NCBI GenBank assembly: GCA_026874595.1 | Contig: CM049316.1 | Coordinates: 15,959,839-16,023,838, forward strand | Source of the DNA: Sipunculus nudus | Lineage: Eukaryota; Annelida; Sipuncula; Golfingiida; Sipunculidae | Length of the DNA: 64,000 bases | Reading direction: 5' to 3' | In this document: piece after piece, positions 12,404 to 24,524 of the stretch | How positions within the stretch are numbered: position 1 is the stretch's first letter | How the letters are laid out: every line of letters begins with the position of its first letter | The notes under the pieces: model-generated | Told to the model about the DNA's origin: nothing | Databases searched by the model: none | The model's input: only the letters and a program-made list of their open reading frames with translations | Program-made: the position numbers and the translations under genes

Positions 12404-15400
12404 ATGGGGTTTTCCCTAATATCTCTGGTATTTTTGATTGCGTGGCAGTTTATTTTACCAGTCTCAGGTAGGTTAACTTTGAACTATAAGGAATATACAG
12501 CTAATGGGATCTATGCCCATGCTATATGTGGTTAATATTGGATTGTTTGAACATGTGGAAGTATTAGAGTAAATAAGCACTGTGTATGAGGCTTACTTAA
12601 TATATCTCCCTTAGAATAGTAGGACAAAAGTATCTGAGGTTATTTTTTGTTATTTCATGTTGGCATATGAAGAACTAATTATGTTTTCTTATTGTAAAAA
12701 TATTTTATTTGGTCCCTAAATGTGAAAAAAAACATTCATATTCAACCATGCATCAGTGTGGTATTGAATCGACTCGCCATCAAGAATGTAGAGTAGAGAC
12801 CACCGATCATCTCTTTTATACAGCTTCAGTGGACATATACTTTGCGCTTGTTATACGCCGCCTTTCCCCTTTTGATTGTGGCTTTTTATTCTATATATTT
12901 CGTGAAAACTATGCGCTGGTGCAGCTGTTTTAATTGAACACTGAATCGAAATGAATTAAAGCACAATGGGTTAATAATCTAACAGTGCCCATATAAAGAT
13001 TGATTGGATAGTTATAATGAACGAGTCTAGTATTATACAGATATAAACATATCATAATGTAGCATGTTGTCGTATACTCACTGGGATGGACGTTCCTCTG
13101 CCAAAGTGCTCCATAATTTTGTTACCCGATGGACATGTAATGATGTCAGATTGGATAACTGACATGTTGAATTTATTTAGGTTCCATTGAAAGTAGTGTT
13201 TTATTTTATCTCTGCCTCGTAATGCTATGTTTATAAAATATTGATAAATTATTGTTATCAGGATTACGCATAAACAGACATGGATAAAAGACATCCGAAT
13301 AAGTAATAGTGCGGGATCTGAATAATTTTGGCAACAAATATACACTTTGCTCGGCTCTGTTGTTAATATTTAACAACTTTATACAGGTGAGAAGATGATA
13401 GCTCCGGAGTATAATCTTATAAAGAACATAACAAGCAACTACTCATCCGCCGCAAGGCCCATCAGAAACCCTTCAGAACCAGTCACCGTTAATTTTACTC
13501 TTTGGATATCAGGTCTTTATGAACTAGTACGTATCACTTATATGAATGTGAGGTATAATTATGCATAATATAATAATTAATAATTAATGATGCGTTGTGT
13601 AAAAAAGACACATTTGTGGAATTCTAATTGATGCAACTATAGTCAAGAAATGTCATCGCCCCTGGGTAAGCCAGGTTGTGTAAGCTTTTAATTTAATGCT
13701 TCGTTGTGTTGGGGGGGGGGGGTAACTTTGGCATTCAGAGCAGTAATATTACTTATATAATAGTAGAAATATATGACTATTAATACAGACAAACTTGTTT
13801 TGACACAGGTCATATAGTAAAGTAGTATACAAATGTCCCTCATATATGTGAATATAAATATAGGTGGAAATTTCTTCTTAAATATACCTGCACATACAAA
13901 GAATTGTACTTATAATTCCAGAACATGAAGAAAAAGATGCTAGTCACTCATGGATTTGTTTTACTGGTATGTTTGCTGTTGCAGTTTCTTTCTTTATATA
14001 TTAGGCACTGACTGGAGGATTAGTATGCTTTATTTGTTGCACATATACCTAGCAAAAGAATGTTTTGTTACTTATCAATATAAAATGCTTTATTGAAATA
14101 ATATGATATAGCAATACCGACAACATTATTTCTTCTCTCGGTTCAGACTTGGATGGATGAATTTCTAACGTGGCGACCGGAAGACTTCTGGAATCAGACT
14201 TCGGTTGTTTTGAAACCAGATTCAGTATGGGTTCCACCAGTAAGCCTGGATGATGGGTAAGAAAAACAAATATGAGCAGAAGATGTCCATAAACGGATTT
14301 CCATATGGAAAGTTCATGGCTATTGCAAATACGGACCTACTCAAGTATTTGAGCCCAAAAGAAAAAGCACAGCATAGTTTGGTCTTTATCACATCAGGTT
14401 TGAACATAATTATCTGCATTTCCTGTAAAGTCAATAGTAAAACATATAACATTCGATATGTTATTAATTCTGTTTGATATTTGCAATGTTAGCGTTTGTC
14501 TTTTATAAAGCAACGGATCAGAATGGGGTATATTCATATATGATGCCACAGAGCCACGAACTTGTGACTAACTCGGTTTTTGGCTAGAGATGACATAATT
14601 ACCAGGGAAATAGCTTGTAGCACCCAGGGTCATATAGTTAACATAGAAAATTACTCCACTTCTGCGTCAAAGCTTTGTACAGGAATAACTTTGAACATCT
14701 GAGTTGTTAGTGGAATCTCGACTATTTTAACATAATTGAGGCCTTGTGATCTGGCTCACTACTGACTGAAAAAAAATCTCAATGCTCCTTTAAAGACCAT
14801 TTGGGAAATCTAGTGGGGCTACAACTCAAGCGGGGTTGAATTTAACGATGGACATTGTGTTTTTAAATCATCCATGATTCTTTTATGAAAATATAAAATA
14901 CTCGGATAAATAGAATCCTGTGGAAACATACTCCCCTAGGCTCGATTCATAATTTGTATAGCTCCACTGTCATAGAAATTGAAGCCAATTGATGAAAATG
15001 ATCCATATGATATTATAAACACAACGCCCGACATCTGTTATTGCATAGGATATACATTTTATCTTATATGTTTACAGTTTATAAGTGTTGCCGTCCATTA
15101 CGTTCAAAACCTGATGAGAAAATTCCATTGTCAGAAAACTATAACTGCTTCATGACTTATACTTCAAATGTTGGATTCACGAGCCCATCATCTAAACATT
15201 TTTCACAAGGTTACATTGTATTATTACTTAAACTCATTGATTGCTAATGGCATTAGCCGTTCAACACTAATAAACTAAATTTGTTCCAGGGGAGTAGATA
15301 CCCGGAGACGCTTGGATGGAAGCAACATAGTTCACGTTCAATATGATGGCAAGATGTATACTGATTTCGGCTGGCCGTTCCCCAGTATTTGTGACCTGGA

Positions 15401-16577
15401 TGGCACTTACATGCCGTTTGATCAGCACGTCTGTTACCTCACTTTCGCTGCTTACCAGTATCGGTCTGACTTACTTCAACTGTACCCAAACGAGGACAAT
15501 AACCATCGCAAATTTTCCAGTGGCGAGTTCGCTCTTATCGACAACCGCATGCGCGTTCGGAATGTGACATATGCAGGCTACAATTATTCAAGGGTCGAGG
15601 TGCGAATCCTGCTCAAGCGATTACCAATGAGTACAGTAGTGACGACATTGCTTCCATCAGCTTTTCTTTCTTTCTTAGCTGGACTGATGTATCAAGTACC
15701 AGTGGACTCTGGGGACAGACTCACATATGGAGTGTCCATCTTACTCTCTTTTGGAGTCTTCCTTCTACTCTTGGCCAACCAGCAACCGCCGACCACAGAC
15801 TCCGTGCCAGTAATTAGTACGTGTTTCATTCATAATTTAATAAACATCAGCACCATAGTACTTTTGACAATATTTATTCACCAAGCATATGCACAAAAAT
15901 ATATACACTGAACGTTAGATACTAAATGGTAATACTTGAATTAATGATTATCTAGAATTTTGTCAAGTATTATGTTTGAGTTGGAATATTGTCTCTTCGG
16001 ATGGAAACAATATAACATATAAAAGACTGCTTTCGTTTGGAACCTCAGAAGTGTATTCAAACGAAATATGAAAGAAATTCTTTTGTAATGTACTTAAAGA
16101 ACTTAAAGGTACCTTATTTTAATCTGTTATTATAGTAATTCAATGTATTTTGCAGTGATGTTGATATTATCTGTGATGGCTCTGATAGTGGTGACACTTG
16201 GGGTATCGATTCTGCAGTCGTTGTTGTACCAGAAGAAGAAAATGCCAACGTTGATGAAATACCTGCCAATTTGGAAAGGCCTTACACGAGCTAAGTCTGG
16301 AACTACAGTTATTGGACATGCTAGACATTTTCAAAACGAGAATCGTCATTCCAGGATCACAATGAATCCATCAAATAAGGGTTCCGAAGTGAATGATAGC
16401 GATCTACAGCGACGGAATGCGGAACAAGAAGAGTGGCAGCAGTTCGCCAGAAGGCTTGACCGTGTGTGTCAGACATTGTACTACGTCTTCTGGGTGACAA
16501 TGTATGTTTCATTCTTCATATTTGTACCCGTATTAGGAGGTATTGAACGTGATACCTATTCATTCTTGTATACCTAA
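12404..16577 (+). CDS. Cys-loop ligand-gated ion channel, nicotinic acetylcholine receptor-like subunit (copy A, six exons)
   Basis: A pentameric ligand-gated channel subunit of the plasma membrane. Exons: 12,404-12,467; 13,387-13,526; 13,922-13,966; 14,147-14,256; 15,290-15,816; 16,156-16,577 (stop TAA). All introns are GT..AG and the phases join into one 435-codon frame. The 45- and 110-base exons 3 and 4 have the sizes typical of nicotinic subunit genes. Visible: hydrophobic signal peptide (residues 1-21); Cys loop C154-x13-C168 with PFDQ; TM1 about 233-254; pore helix TM2 about 262-283 (GDRLTYGVSILLS, conserved 9' Leu, no anion-type PAR motif); TM3 about 297-318; long cytoplasmic loop; TM4 about 410-430; C-terminus directly after it. 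Loop C has no vicinal Cys pair, the loop B Trp is replaced (TFAAYQYR), and loop A reads WVPPVSLDD, so classical acetylcholine binding is unlikely. It is probably cation-selective with unknown ligand. An ATTAAA lies 17 bases after the stop. Confidence 0.88.
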
Positions 16578-17039
16578 ATATTTATCATGTTCCATTAAAT
16601 ATCTTTTTGTGAAAAGTGTCGCTTCCAGTTCTGAAAGTTTATTTTATTTTATATTTCATACTACCGCTGTTAAAGTAGGTATTTAGTATATATATCAGTT
16701 TCAGGAAAAGCTGTAGTGAGGTTCACGATTTTTCATGGCTATTGTTTCTCAAAGGATCCAAGTCTGTTCACCCTACTATATCACATGTAGGTTGATGACG
16801 ATAAGAATGATACTGTATAGCAGGCCAATAGATAACGATGTTCCGTTTTTCCATAAAGCATATACGCAGTTGGTATTTTATCAAAAGAAAACAAATCACT
16901 TGCATGTACATTATTGCTTTTGAAGTTTCAAAAGTTTACTCAATAACTGTCTGACAACAAGGATTATCAGAATGCGCAACAGTTGGTAATCCATTAGTAT
17001 GGTCAATGTATTCTGATGCTAACGATCCAAACTTTGATT

Positions 17040-17285
17040 ATCTGCACTATCAGCCTGTTGCTCTTGGCTTTCGGATCTCAGCCTATGCGTTGAGAATTTT
17101 TACGGTGGGCCCTCTGAGATGAAGTCTCTGCAGGCTTAATTTAAGGATTGTGTGCAAATGCCAGGTATCAGTCATAACCGACCTTTTTGGGCTAATCTGT
17201 GTTAAGTGCCAGCAAAGGGGACAAGCACTCACCTAGGTGTGCAGTTACTGAGCCGGGTTAACAGAAAGATATTAAATAACAGTGT
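17040..17285 (+). repeat. SINE-related remnant, copy A
   Basis: Matches 63,240-63,480 in copy B and, more loosely, the body of the SINE at 23,281. Shared phrases are 'tctctgcaggcttaat', 'gtgttaagtgccagcaaa' and 'cagttactgagccgggttaac'. The tRNA-like head is worn away here. It predates the segmental duplication. Confidence 0.6.
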
Positions 17286-17790
17286 GCTTTTGCCTGGTTG
17301 GGTTGTTAATCTAATGAAATATTAGGTAATATTACGCTTCCACTTTGTTGTCACTTGATCAATCTATTATTTCATTGAGACTATTATTTGGTAACCATGT
17401 TTTCGACGCCAGCAATACGGATACCAGGCAAACGAGAACCGCCGTTGAGCCAATTTTGTTACATTTTGTTTACACTCTGCGACGGCCTAAACGGAAAACA
17501 AAATAAAATAAAGTACAAAAAATAGAAGATTTCTTTACAGATCTTGCTCAACTGCATTTAACGCTAAGCTTTGTCTGCGAAAACAAAAGAAAACAAGGGA
17601 ACACTCGTTTATCCGGTCATATTTCTTATTTACGTTTACGATTTCCCTAGACCGATCGACTGTAAAGTGATGCTGCGTGCGGATGGTATCACCCTATATA
17701 TCAATGTAAACTAGATAAATAAAGGAACCCATAGGGTTCAAGTGTGCACCGTCAAAGCTAAAGAACGGTTACTAGAAACAGACCAATCTT

Positions 17791-19040
17791 ACACAAAAAA
17801 ACCCAATTCATTTATACTGGAAAAACGATAAACGGAAAATGAAATTAAACGGGTCGAGATATATATCCTGTATATACCTTTAAAGAAAACTTAAGGTTGC
17901 TTGCTTTGTACATAGTTATATTGGAAATACGGCTCGTAATTACCTAATCAGATTAACATTAATGCAGAACGGGTATGGTAACTTTTCACGGTTCGAAGAC
18001 ACTGGTATTTTTCTGGAGGTCCCTTCCACTACCTACTGCAATGAAGACCCCTACCTCCGATATATAGGTGATCGTTTTGATGACAGTACTAATTGTGAGA
18101 AAAAGTTTTGAACAAGGCCCCTGAAATCGTCTTTCAGTTCTTAATAGCTTGGGTATTTTCAATGGTGCTAGCATCTTTTGGTAGGGTTTTTGTGTATCAA
18201 ACGTCCTCTGAATTCGCTATTTATGCTTACGTGCCCTGTTATAAGCAATATAGCAATGTCAATAATAGTTGAAATTGTAATAACTATTGTAGTGCAATAA
18301 ATGTTTACATGTGTATATATTGGTTATGGGAAAATAAACATTTATATTATGGGAGTGTTTCTTGTCTATGACACAACCCAGAGAATAATTGAGACACGTC
18401 ACCCTATATTTCTCCTGGTTGCTAGTGTCATTTACGGTATGTGAGGTCTGTCATGGCGTCGGACTTTGCATTCCACGGCCGGCTTTCATTATCTAAGGTT
18501 TAGTGCATATCTAATTGATGGGTATGTGTGTTTATTCAAGATAAGAAAATATAATGTACCTAATCTTTATTAACGGTACTAACAATTCTAAATAAATATA
18601 CCGGCAAAACCTGATGAGGAAATGATGCGCCAAACTGATCTAAGTATATATAGAGGTGTAGAATCTGTACAGATGTAGAACCCATTTCGGGTTATGACCG
18701 CTTGACAGGGTGGTAGCATACATTTCCTCCCTTTTTTCTAACACGAACTATTGAAAACGACATCGGTACGTCAGCGATAATAATAAATTAAAGGTCGTTG
18801 GTTGTCTTTCATAGTCTGGGTTCCTGAAAAATACCAAACTGTTAGCAGACATATCCTTGAATTGTAAACATTTCAATGCAAATTAAAAATGGATTTCCAT
18901 ATAATGATGCACTACGTTTAAGAAGAAATTATAGTACACTAACAATACTAAAGACTGGTATGGTTTATGTCAATTTGGATCCTCAATGCGCATTATAATG
19001 CGTTCCTCAGACCTAGATGTAAAGGCACTATGACAGCCAG
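17791..19040. other. No recognisable feature
   Basis: AT-rich sequence past the part that can be compared with copy B (which runs off the window). Open frames are short and unlike known proteins. I see no RNA gene or convincing repeat. Confidence 0.5.
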
Positions 19041-19044
19041 AACA

Positions 19045-19145
19045 ATCAGAGGGTCGATATGGCGCTAGCATAGTGCTCACCATGGGAGCCCTCCTCGGCT
19101 TTGAATCCAGTACTTTAACCCTGAGCAACAGAAGCCGGTGAAACA
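19045..19145 (-). repeat. tRNA-like SINE head, minus strand
   Basis: The reverse strand reads ccggcttctgttgctcaggg followed by 'tggattcaaagccgaggag'. It parallels the head of the SINE at 23,287 (ccggcttctgtggtagagcg.. ctcaaagccggga). It is a partial, diverged copy in the opposite orientation. Confidence 0.5.
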
Positions 19146-19989
19146 GAATCAAGTAGATCCGCCTGAACTCACTGTGTACTCCCTAGGTACGAACGCAAGT
19201 CGCTGCCCAGGTAACAGACATTGTATTTCGGTCGATTTGCTAGTAACATATTTACTACGTTTAAATTTTTTTGTCAACATGCTTTACTAGGATAATACCT
19301 TCTCCTTTAGTATGCGGACACAACATATACACTGTAATAAGTAAACTGGTACGCATGAGAAATGGTTAGACCATATTTACCTTCTGTCTTATTTAGTCCA
19401 GATTGAATGTCATGGTTGGCTTTAAAGAGAGCGTGTCAGCCTCTCGTCATGTGTGCTATGCGATCTGTCATACTTAGCTCGTGGGTGATACTGGAAAGGC
19501 ATTAACTGCAAATAAGGGTCATCATGTAAAATCAAGACTCATTATATCGCATGAAAACTGCTGGTCTCTTCTGTCACACAATGAATGGTAGTAAATGGTA
19601 ATTCCGATATTTACAATACATAACAATTATGGAATGAGGGAATGTGTCACACCTCTTGGAAACGATACGTTATCTATTATTGCCGACTTTATGTTCTGCT
19701 CAGTGTTACCGACTCGTGCCTTTCTTCTATCCAGTCCCTTGTACTTGAATAATGTTGTTATGAGCGTTGTTTTCATATTCATTAAACAATTACATTACAT
19801 ACAAAGTCAAGATTCTAAAATATTATAGTAAGTTAGGCTCTTATATATTTTCTCAACTAATCATTAAGGTGTTTGCAGTCTCCATGATTTAAGAGTCATA
19901 AATAGAATTCCTCACTTGTAAATTCCTAAGAATGCAATGACGATGTCATATCCTGAATCATACACGTTTCTTGTTTGCCGGGAATCGTT

Positions 19990-20165
19990 GTTTGTGTCAT
20001 TAAGGCCACTGGCTGATACATTAGGAACTAAACTGGTAGTTATGTACCTCTATTTACCTCAAGAGGCAATACGATTGTTTTAAAAGTGGATATCCTGAGT
20101 TTATAAGAGTATAAACTATTCTTTTTGTTCAGTATTTGTATTTCAAAATCCTCTTGAATGGTCGG
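19990..20165 (+). repeat. Diverged local duplication, unit 1
   Basis: Matches 22,145-22,320 in the same orientation. Both run 'gtgtcatt', 'actaggaa/attaggaa', 'tagttat', 'atttac', 'aaagtgga(t/c)atc' in the same order and spacing. It is old and well diverged. No coding potential was recognised. Confidence 0.5.
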
Positions 20166-20242
20166 TAAAATGAACGTTACCTGCAGGTTAGCTGGTTCAT
20201 TATGTCCTCATCAACAACGACATTTGTACCGAACTTTGTGAG

Positions 20243-20244
<2 letters not shown>

Positions 20245-20320
<76 letters not shown>
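20245..20320. repeat. Compound (TA)n(GA)n microsatellite
   Basis: About 25 TA units followed by about 13 GA units, directly before a hairpin at 20,322. More (TA)n blocks lie at 20,508-20,566 and 20,638-20,679. Confidence 0.95.
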
Positions 20321-20321
<1 letters not shown>

Positions 20322-20324
<3 letters not shown>

Positions 20325-20392
20325 AAGGGTATACATTGAAAAGTCGGTTCACTGCCGGTGGGATGAACCGACTTTTCTATATATACCCTTCC
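20322..20392. mobile_element. Hairpin element with ~29-bp arms, plus a partial second copy
   Basis: Arm 20,322-20,351 (ggaaagggtatac.. gaaaagtcggttca) is nearly the reverse complement of 20,364-20,392 (tgaaccgacttttc.. atacccttcc). The right arm and the 40 bases after it recur at about 20,567-20,630 ('accagcatagcttttcatac'), again between (TA)n tracts. Its build, a hairpin beside (TA)n(GA)n, echoes the 6.8-kb element although the sequences differ. Probably a foldback MITE. Confidence 0.6.
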
Positions 20393-20699
20393 TATCTATA
20401 TACAATGAACCAGCATAGCTTTTCATACATCTGACTTGAAGTGAAAGCCACCCAATTTTCTCTGATAAGAATTAAACTGAAGCCCTTCCAAAACTTGCGT
20501 TACTTTTCATATATATATATATATATATATATACATCTATATATATAAATATATATATATATATATGAACCGACTTTTCTGTATATACCCTTCCTATATT
20601 TATACAATAAACCAGCATAGCTTTTCATACATCTAATTATATATATATATATTTATATATATATATATATATATATACTTGATTAACAGTTACTCTTCC

Positions 20700-23270
20700 A
20701 TTTTGAGAAAGAACAACACAAATATAGAACTATTTGAGTATCTTACACTCACTTTATGACACTGATTGTCATAAAGTGACCTGCAGATACAAAACGAGTA
20801 TAAACTTGATTCAGCGCTAGTATAAACATATTAATGCATATTTATGCATATTGCCTATTTAATTAAACATACGTTCCTAAAGCTTCAGATAATGCTTATG
20901 AACTCTTCATGCAACAGTACAAGTCCACATAGATACGACATTGTTATAGTGGGACGTGTATGGCGGTCATCTGTGTGAATTTAAGGTACGGTGGGATCGT
21001 ATGTGACGGCTAGGTCAACATTATTATTTTATGAGAGGGTAACGTGGCCAACGCAAAGGAAGCGAAATTAACAAAAAGAATAAAGAATAAGTACTGTTTT
21101 GTTTCGGTCATGTATAAACGCAGAGGTGAGCATGAATCACAATTTAATCCTATACAATTAATGAGGTTCAACTGAGATTGCCACAGTTTTTTTTTACCTG
21201 AGAGGCGTTCATTTTATTTTATGTAAGCATATCATGTAGAGAGATATAATGACCTTATATATAGTTAGTGATTCCCACTGGCAGGAGTATCCAGATATCC
21301 TTTATTAAAAAGTAATCAATTGTTATAGAGCTTCACAGCAGTGGTTTTGATTTTAAAACCTAAAGGGACTTCCTGTAGGGTTCCTCAAGTAGAAGGTTAG
21401 TAAAACAGGTTGAGAGGGTGGTTTCTTTGAAATTTGTCGTGAAGGTCAGTACCATGAAAACGAAGAAAACAGAGAGATACGACAGTTCCCAATATTAGAA
21501 ACTGTATTTCGTCATGCATCGTACTCTACAAAGCAACGTTCATATGATTCCTGTTTACCCCAGTGCAGAACACACGGAGTCCTATTTTTTGGACTCGACA
21601 CAAAAGTGAGTTAAAGGGAATGTTATACATAGATTCTGGTTTGACTGAAGACTCTATTGAATATAAGGTTTCATTCATATGTTCATATATTGATGGGCCC
21701 TGACCAAATACAACGTCTTTAAGTTCTTTTATTTTATTCCACTGCATTTTATTTAGTTCATACGTGCTTGTCTACTTGGAAAAAAATGAAAACGTCCGAT
21801 TATATAAATATGCATATCAATAGTCTAAAACAGTTTCGAATATTTAGGAGTCTGCAATAGCTTATTATACTTCCAAAATGATGAATCATCACATACCTGC
21901 TACCGCGTCATTTGATTTCCCAGTGTCATCCATACTCCCTTTGGTCCTAGTGTTTGGAGACCGCGTATATTTGCCTCTCTAAATATGTATTTACAACCAA
22001 TTAGACTCAGTATACGGGTGATTCCGGTTACTGATTAAGTGATAATGACTAGTATTATGTTGAATCAGGACTCATTAAACGACATACGGGTAGGATAAAT
22101 GTTAAACATAATTGATCCTAGCTAGTTAATGTCAATTCTGTATTGTGTCATTCACGGCTCTGACTGAATCACTAGGAATAGAACTTGTAGTTATATACTA
22201 TCCATTTACTCAACTTAGGATATGGGTTTGTCAAAGTGGACATCGTTTGACTCGGCTTCAGTTACACTTTTTACTTTAATTTATTTCAAATCCCTCTGTA
22301 TATGCTTTTGTTAGTTAATTCGAGTGAAAGTCTGTGATATGAAATAAACGGAAATCTTATTAGACTGGCGTTCCCATTTAGCGGATATCCATCGGATATC
22401 TTTGAGTCTGAACTAGACTGATACTTGATCATGTCAAAAAGTAAACCAAAGGGTATACCAATACCACCCTAAAACCACCTGAAGACCCCCCCCCCCCCCA
22501 ACCCTAAATCTTCTTCTGTAAATTCCGGCCACGCCTCTGGCCTGCGGGGAAACCTCCAGGTACAAGGGAAGTCGCCTAGAATGATTTACCAGTTATACAC
22601 AAACAGTATTTGCCTTCTTGTTTGTTTCCTAATTAAAAACACTAAGGACTCTCCTTGCACAGCAAATGTAGTAACTCATGGCTTATACCCACCTGCACAT
22701 TCTCATCGTGTGGCTAAACCTAAAAACTAAATGGGCTGGTGGGTCTGAACCACCTTACATAATGTTATCACATCCTTTCATCTTATGGGGATTGAAAACG
22801 GTTTTAACCATTTTCTCCAATATTGTTCCTAATAATGAATCGTTAAAATGAACATTGACGTATCAGCCCCTGTGCCTCGTTTACCAATGGTCTACATATT
22901 CTAAACACGTGAATTATTATTTATCTTTAGCTATTGAAACATATTAAGAAGCTAACTTTAAGATCATGCTTATTCCCTATCAGTTTTTTTAAAGAACAAT
23001 GTGCAGTTTTTCTAAACATATTTAGGTTCCTCAGGCTGACTTTTCTTGTGAATCAGTCTATTAAGTAATCGCATCCCAGCGTGCTGAAGTTAGCAGGTTA
23101 TCTTGCGACAATACATAAAAAAAATAAATGTCTGTAATTTTTATTTAATTGAAACAATCCAAATGTGCTATAGCTTATCCTTTATTACAGATAAGGTACT
23201 GGCATATGTATATTAAACAGTATTTAACCCTTCCTTAATACCAACAGCAAACGGTAAAAAGGTTTACTTT
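20700..23270. other. No gene recognised; contains local duplication unit 2
   Basis: Holds the second unit (22,145-22,320) of the local duplication and a poly-C run at about 22,487-22,499. Open frames are short with no recognisable domain. Confidence 0.5.
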
Positions 23271-23280
23271 AACCACCTCA

Positions 23281-23697
23281 AGCTACCGGCTTCTGTGGTA
23301 GAGCGCAGGACTCAAAGCCGGGAGATCGTGAGTTCGAATCCGAGCCGAGACGGTGAGGTTTTTCACGGTCGTCCCTCGCCCAGAATGAGCTCTCTACAGG
23401 CTTAATGGGAAGGTCGTGCCCAACGGCCGTGTTTCACCCACAAACGAGTGCGCCTTTCGGGGGTCCTCGGTGGTATGATTACCAACCCAGGGCCCGCAGT
23501 TGCAGTAGTCACCGGGCTTGGTTAACGCCAGGATAAAAAAATGGGAGTAAGCGTGTGTTACTGCCCTGTCACGTAGTCCGAAACCGGAATGGAAAACTGC
23601 AGATGTACATATACTTAGTTAAGCTGGCATTAAAAAAATGGAGGCGGTTACCTGAAAAAAAAATAAAATAAAAATAAAATAAAAAAAAAAAAAAAAA
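23281..23697 (+). mobile_element. tRNA-derived SINE with A-rich tail and target-site duplication
   Basis: The head has a Pol III A-box-like TGTGGTAGAGCGCAGG (from 23,294) and a B box GTTCGAATCC (23,332). The stems do not form a proper tRNA, so this is a retroposon, not a tRNA gene. A ~300-base body follows and ends in an A-rich tail (aaataaaataaaaataaaat.. An). CACCTCA occurs immediately before (23,274-23,280) and immediately after (23,698-23,704), a fitting 7-base target duplication. Body sequence is shared with 17.04 and 63.24 kb. Transcription would be by RNA polymerase III; mobilisation would need a LINE partner. Confidence 0.85.
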
Positions 23698-24268
23698 CAC
23701 CTCAGGTTCCGCCATATGCTAGGCCAAGGTTTGAACTATTTGGAGTTGTATCTGTGCCGACTAGCCTTATGTGGTTTTACCACTTGTGGTACTTTTACCC
23801 CACCCAGTTACTCAACACAAATAGATAAAATTACAGTCCATTAAAAACAATAACTGATACGTATAGCAAATCTTTAAGAATACCATTTCCAGAGAACTTG
23901 TATAGATAGAAGTAAATTTCTCAATTTCTGAATGTCCAGATGAATGCTTCGTACAGTTTGCAGGGGACCTGTTGTGGGCTGACAGACTCTTTTGAGGTGT
24001 TGGTGTCTGTGTGACAAGCAAAACATGACCTTTATCGCAGCTGCACTTTGCTTTAATCCATTGAATAATCATAAATAACAGTAGTACCATTGTTTGTCTT
24101 TTTCATAACGTGGCAATACGTTTCCTGCTCTTAAAGGGAATCAAGTTAACATTTTTAAATGTCACTTATGTGGCTACATGAGCGAAATTTACTTTGGTTT
24201 TTCATGAAAAACTTATGGCAGATCGATATCATTTTTTTTAATTGTGCATAAATAGAGGAATAAACTAG

Positions 24269-24524
24269 GTTGTTACCATTTGTCCTTAAAAAATAAAATA
24301 TTAAAAGCTGAAGTCGGAGCTTGAAATCATTTTATAACATTCAGTCATATATTTTAATAATCGGCAGCAGCTACTACAATTAATAAAATTTCTTTGGTTG
24401 TTACCATTTGTCCTTAAATAAAATATTAAAAACTGCATGATTGAAAGTCAGGCTTTGAAATCATTTTGTAACATTCAGTCATACACATTAATAATCGGCA
24501 GAAGCTACTACAATTAGTAAAATT
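24269..24524 (+). repeat. Two-unit tandem duplication, ~127-bp unit
   Basis: 'ggttgttaccatttgtcctt' begins at 24,269 and again at 24,396. Both units continue with 'attcagtcata', 'taataatcggcag' and 'agctactacaatta'. The copies are only slightly diverged. Confidence 0.9.

Larger units (their letters stand above)
1..17790 (+). repeat. Segmental duplication, copy A
   Basis: This stretch is a diverged direct copy of about 49.9-64.0 kb, seen by eye as collinear matching blocks. Anchors (A to B): 181-300 to 50,056-50,170; 760-900 to 50,181-50,310; 4,770-5,640 to 51,440-52,230; 5,740-6,020 to 52,350-52,610; 6,180-6,550 to 52,665-53,030; 10,950-11,490 to 54,210-54,515; 11,540-12,500 to 55,130-58,500 (split by a LINE in B); 12,600-17,790 to 58,590-64,000. 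Introns match as well as exons, so this is a DNA-level duplication, not retroposition. Copy A lacks the two LINE pieces of copy B and has its own ~145-bp array and transposase end. The left end may lie outside the window. Confidence 0.85.

Noticed and set aside
14250-14477. 75-codon frame running on from exon 4 of the copy A channel (ATG GGTAAG..)
   Set aside because: It overlaps the exon 4 donor and reads the intron. The matching region in copy B has stops and frame changes and shows no constraint.
23281-23355. Functional tRNA gene
   Set aside because: A and B boxes exist, but the anticodon and T stems do not pair, and a SINE body, A-tail and target duplication follow.
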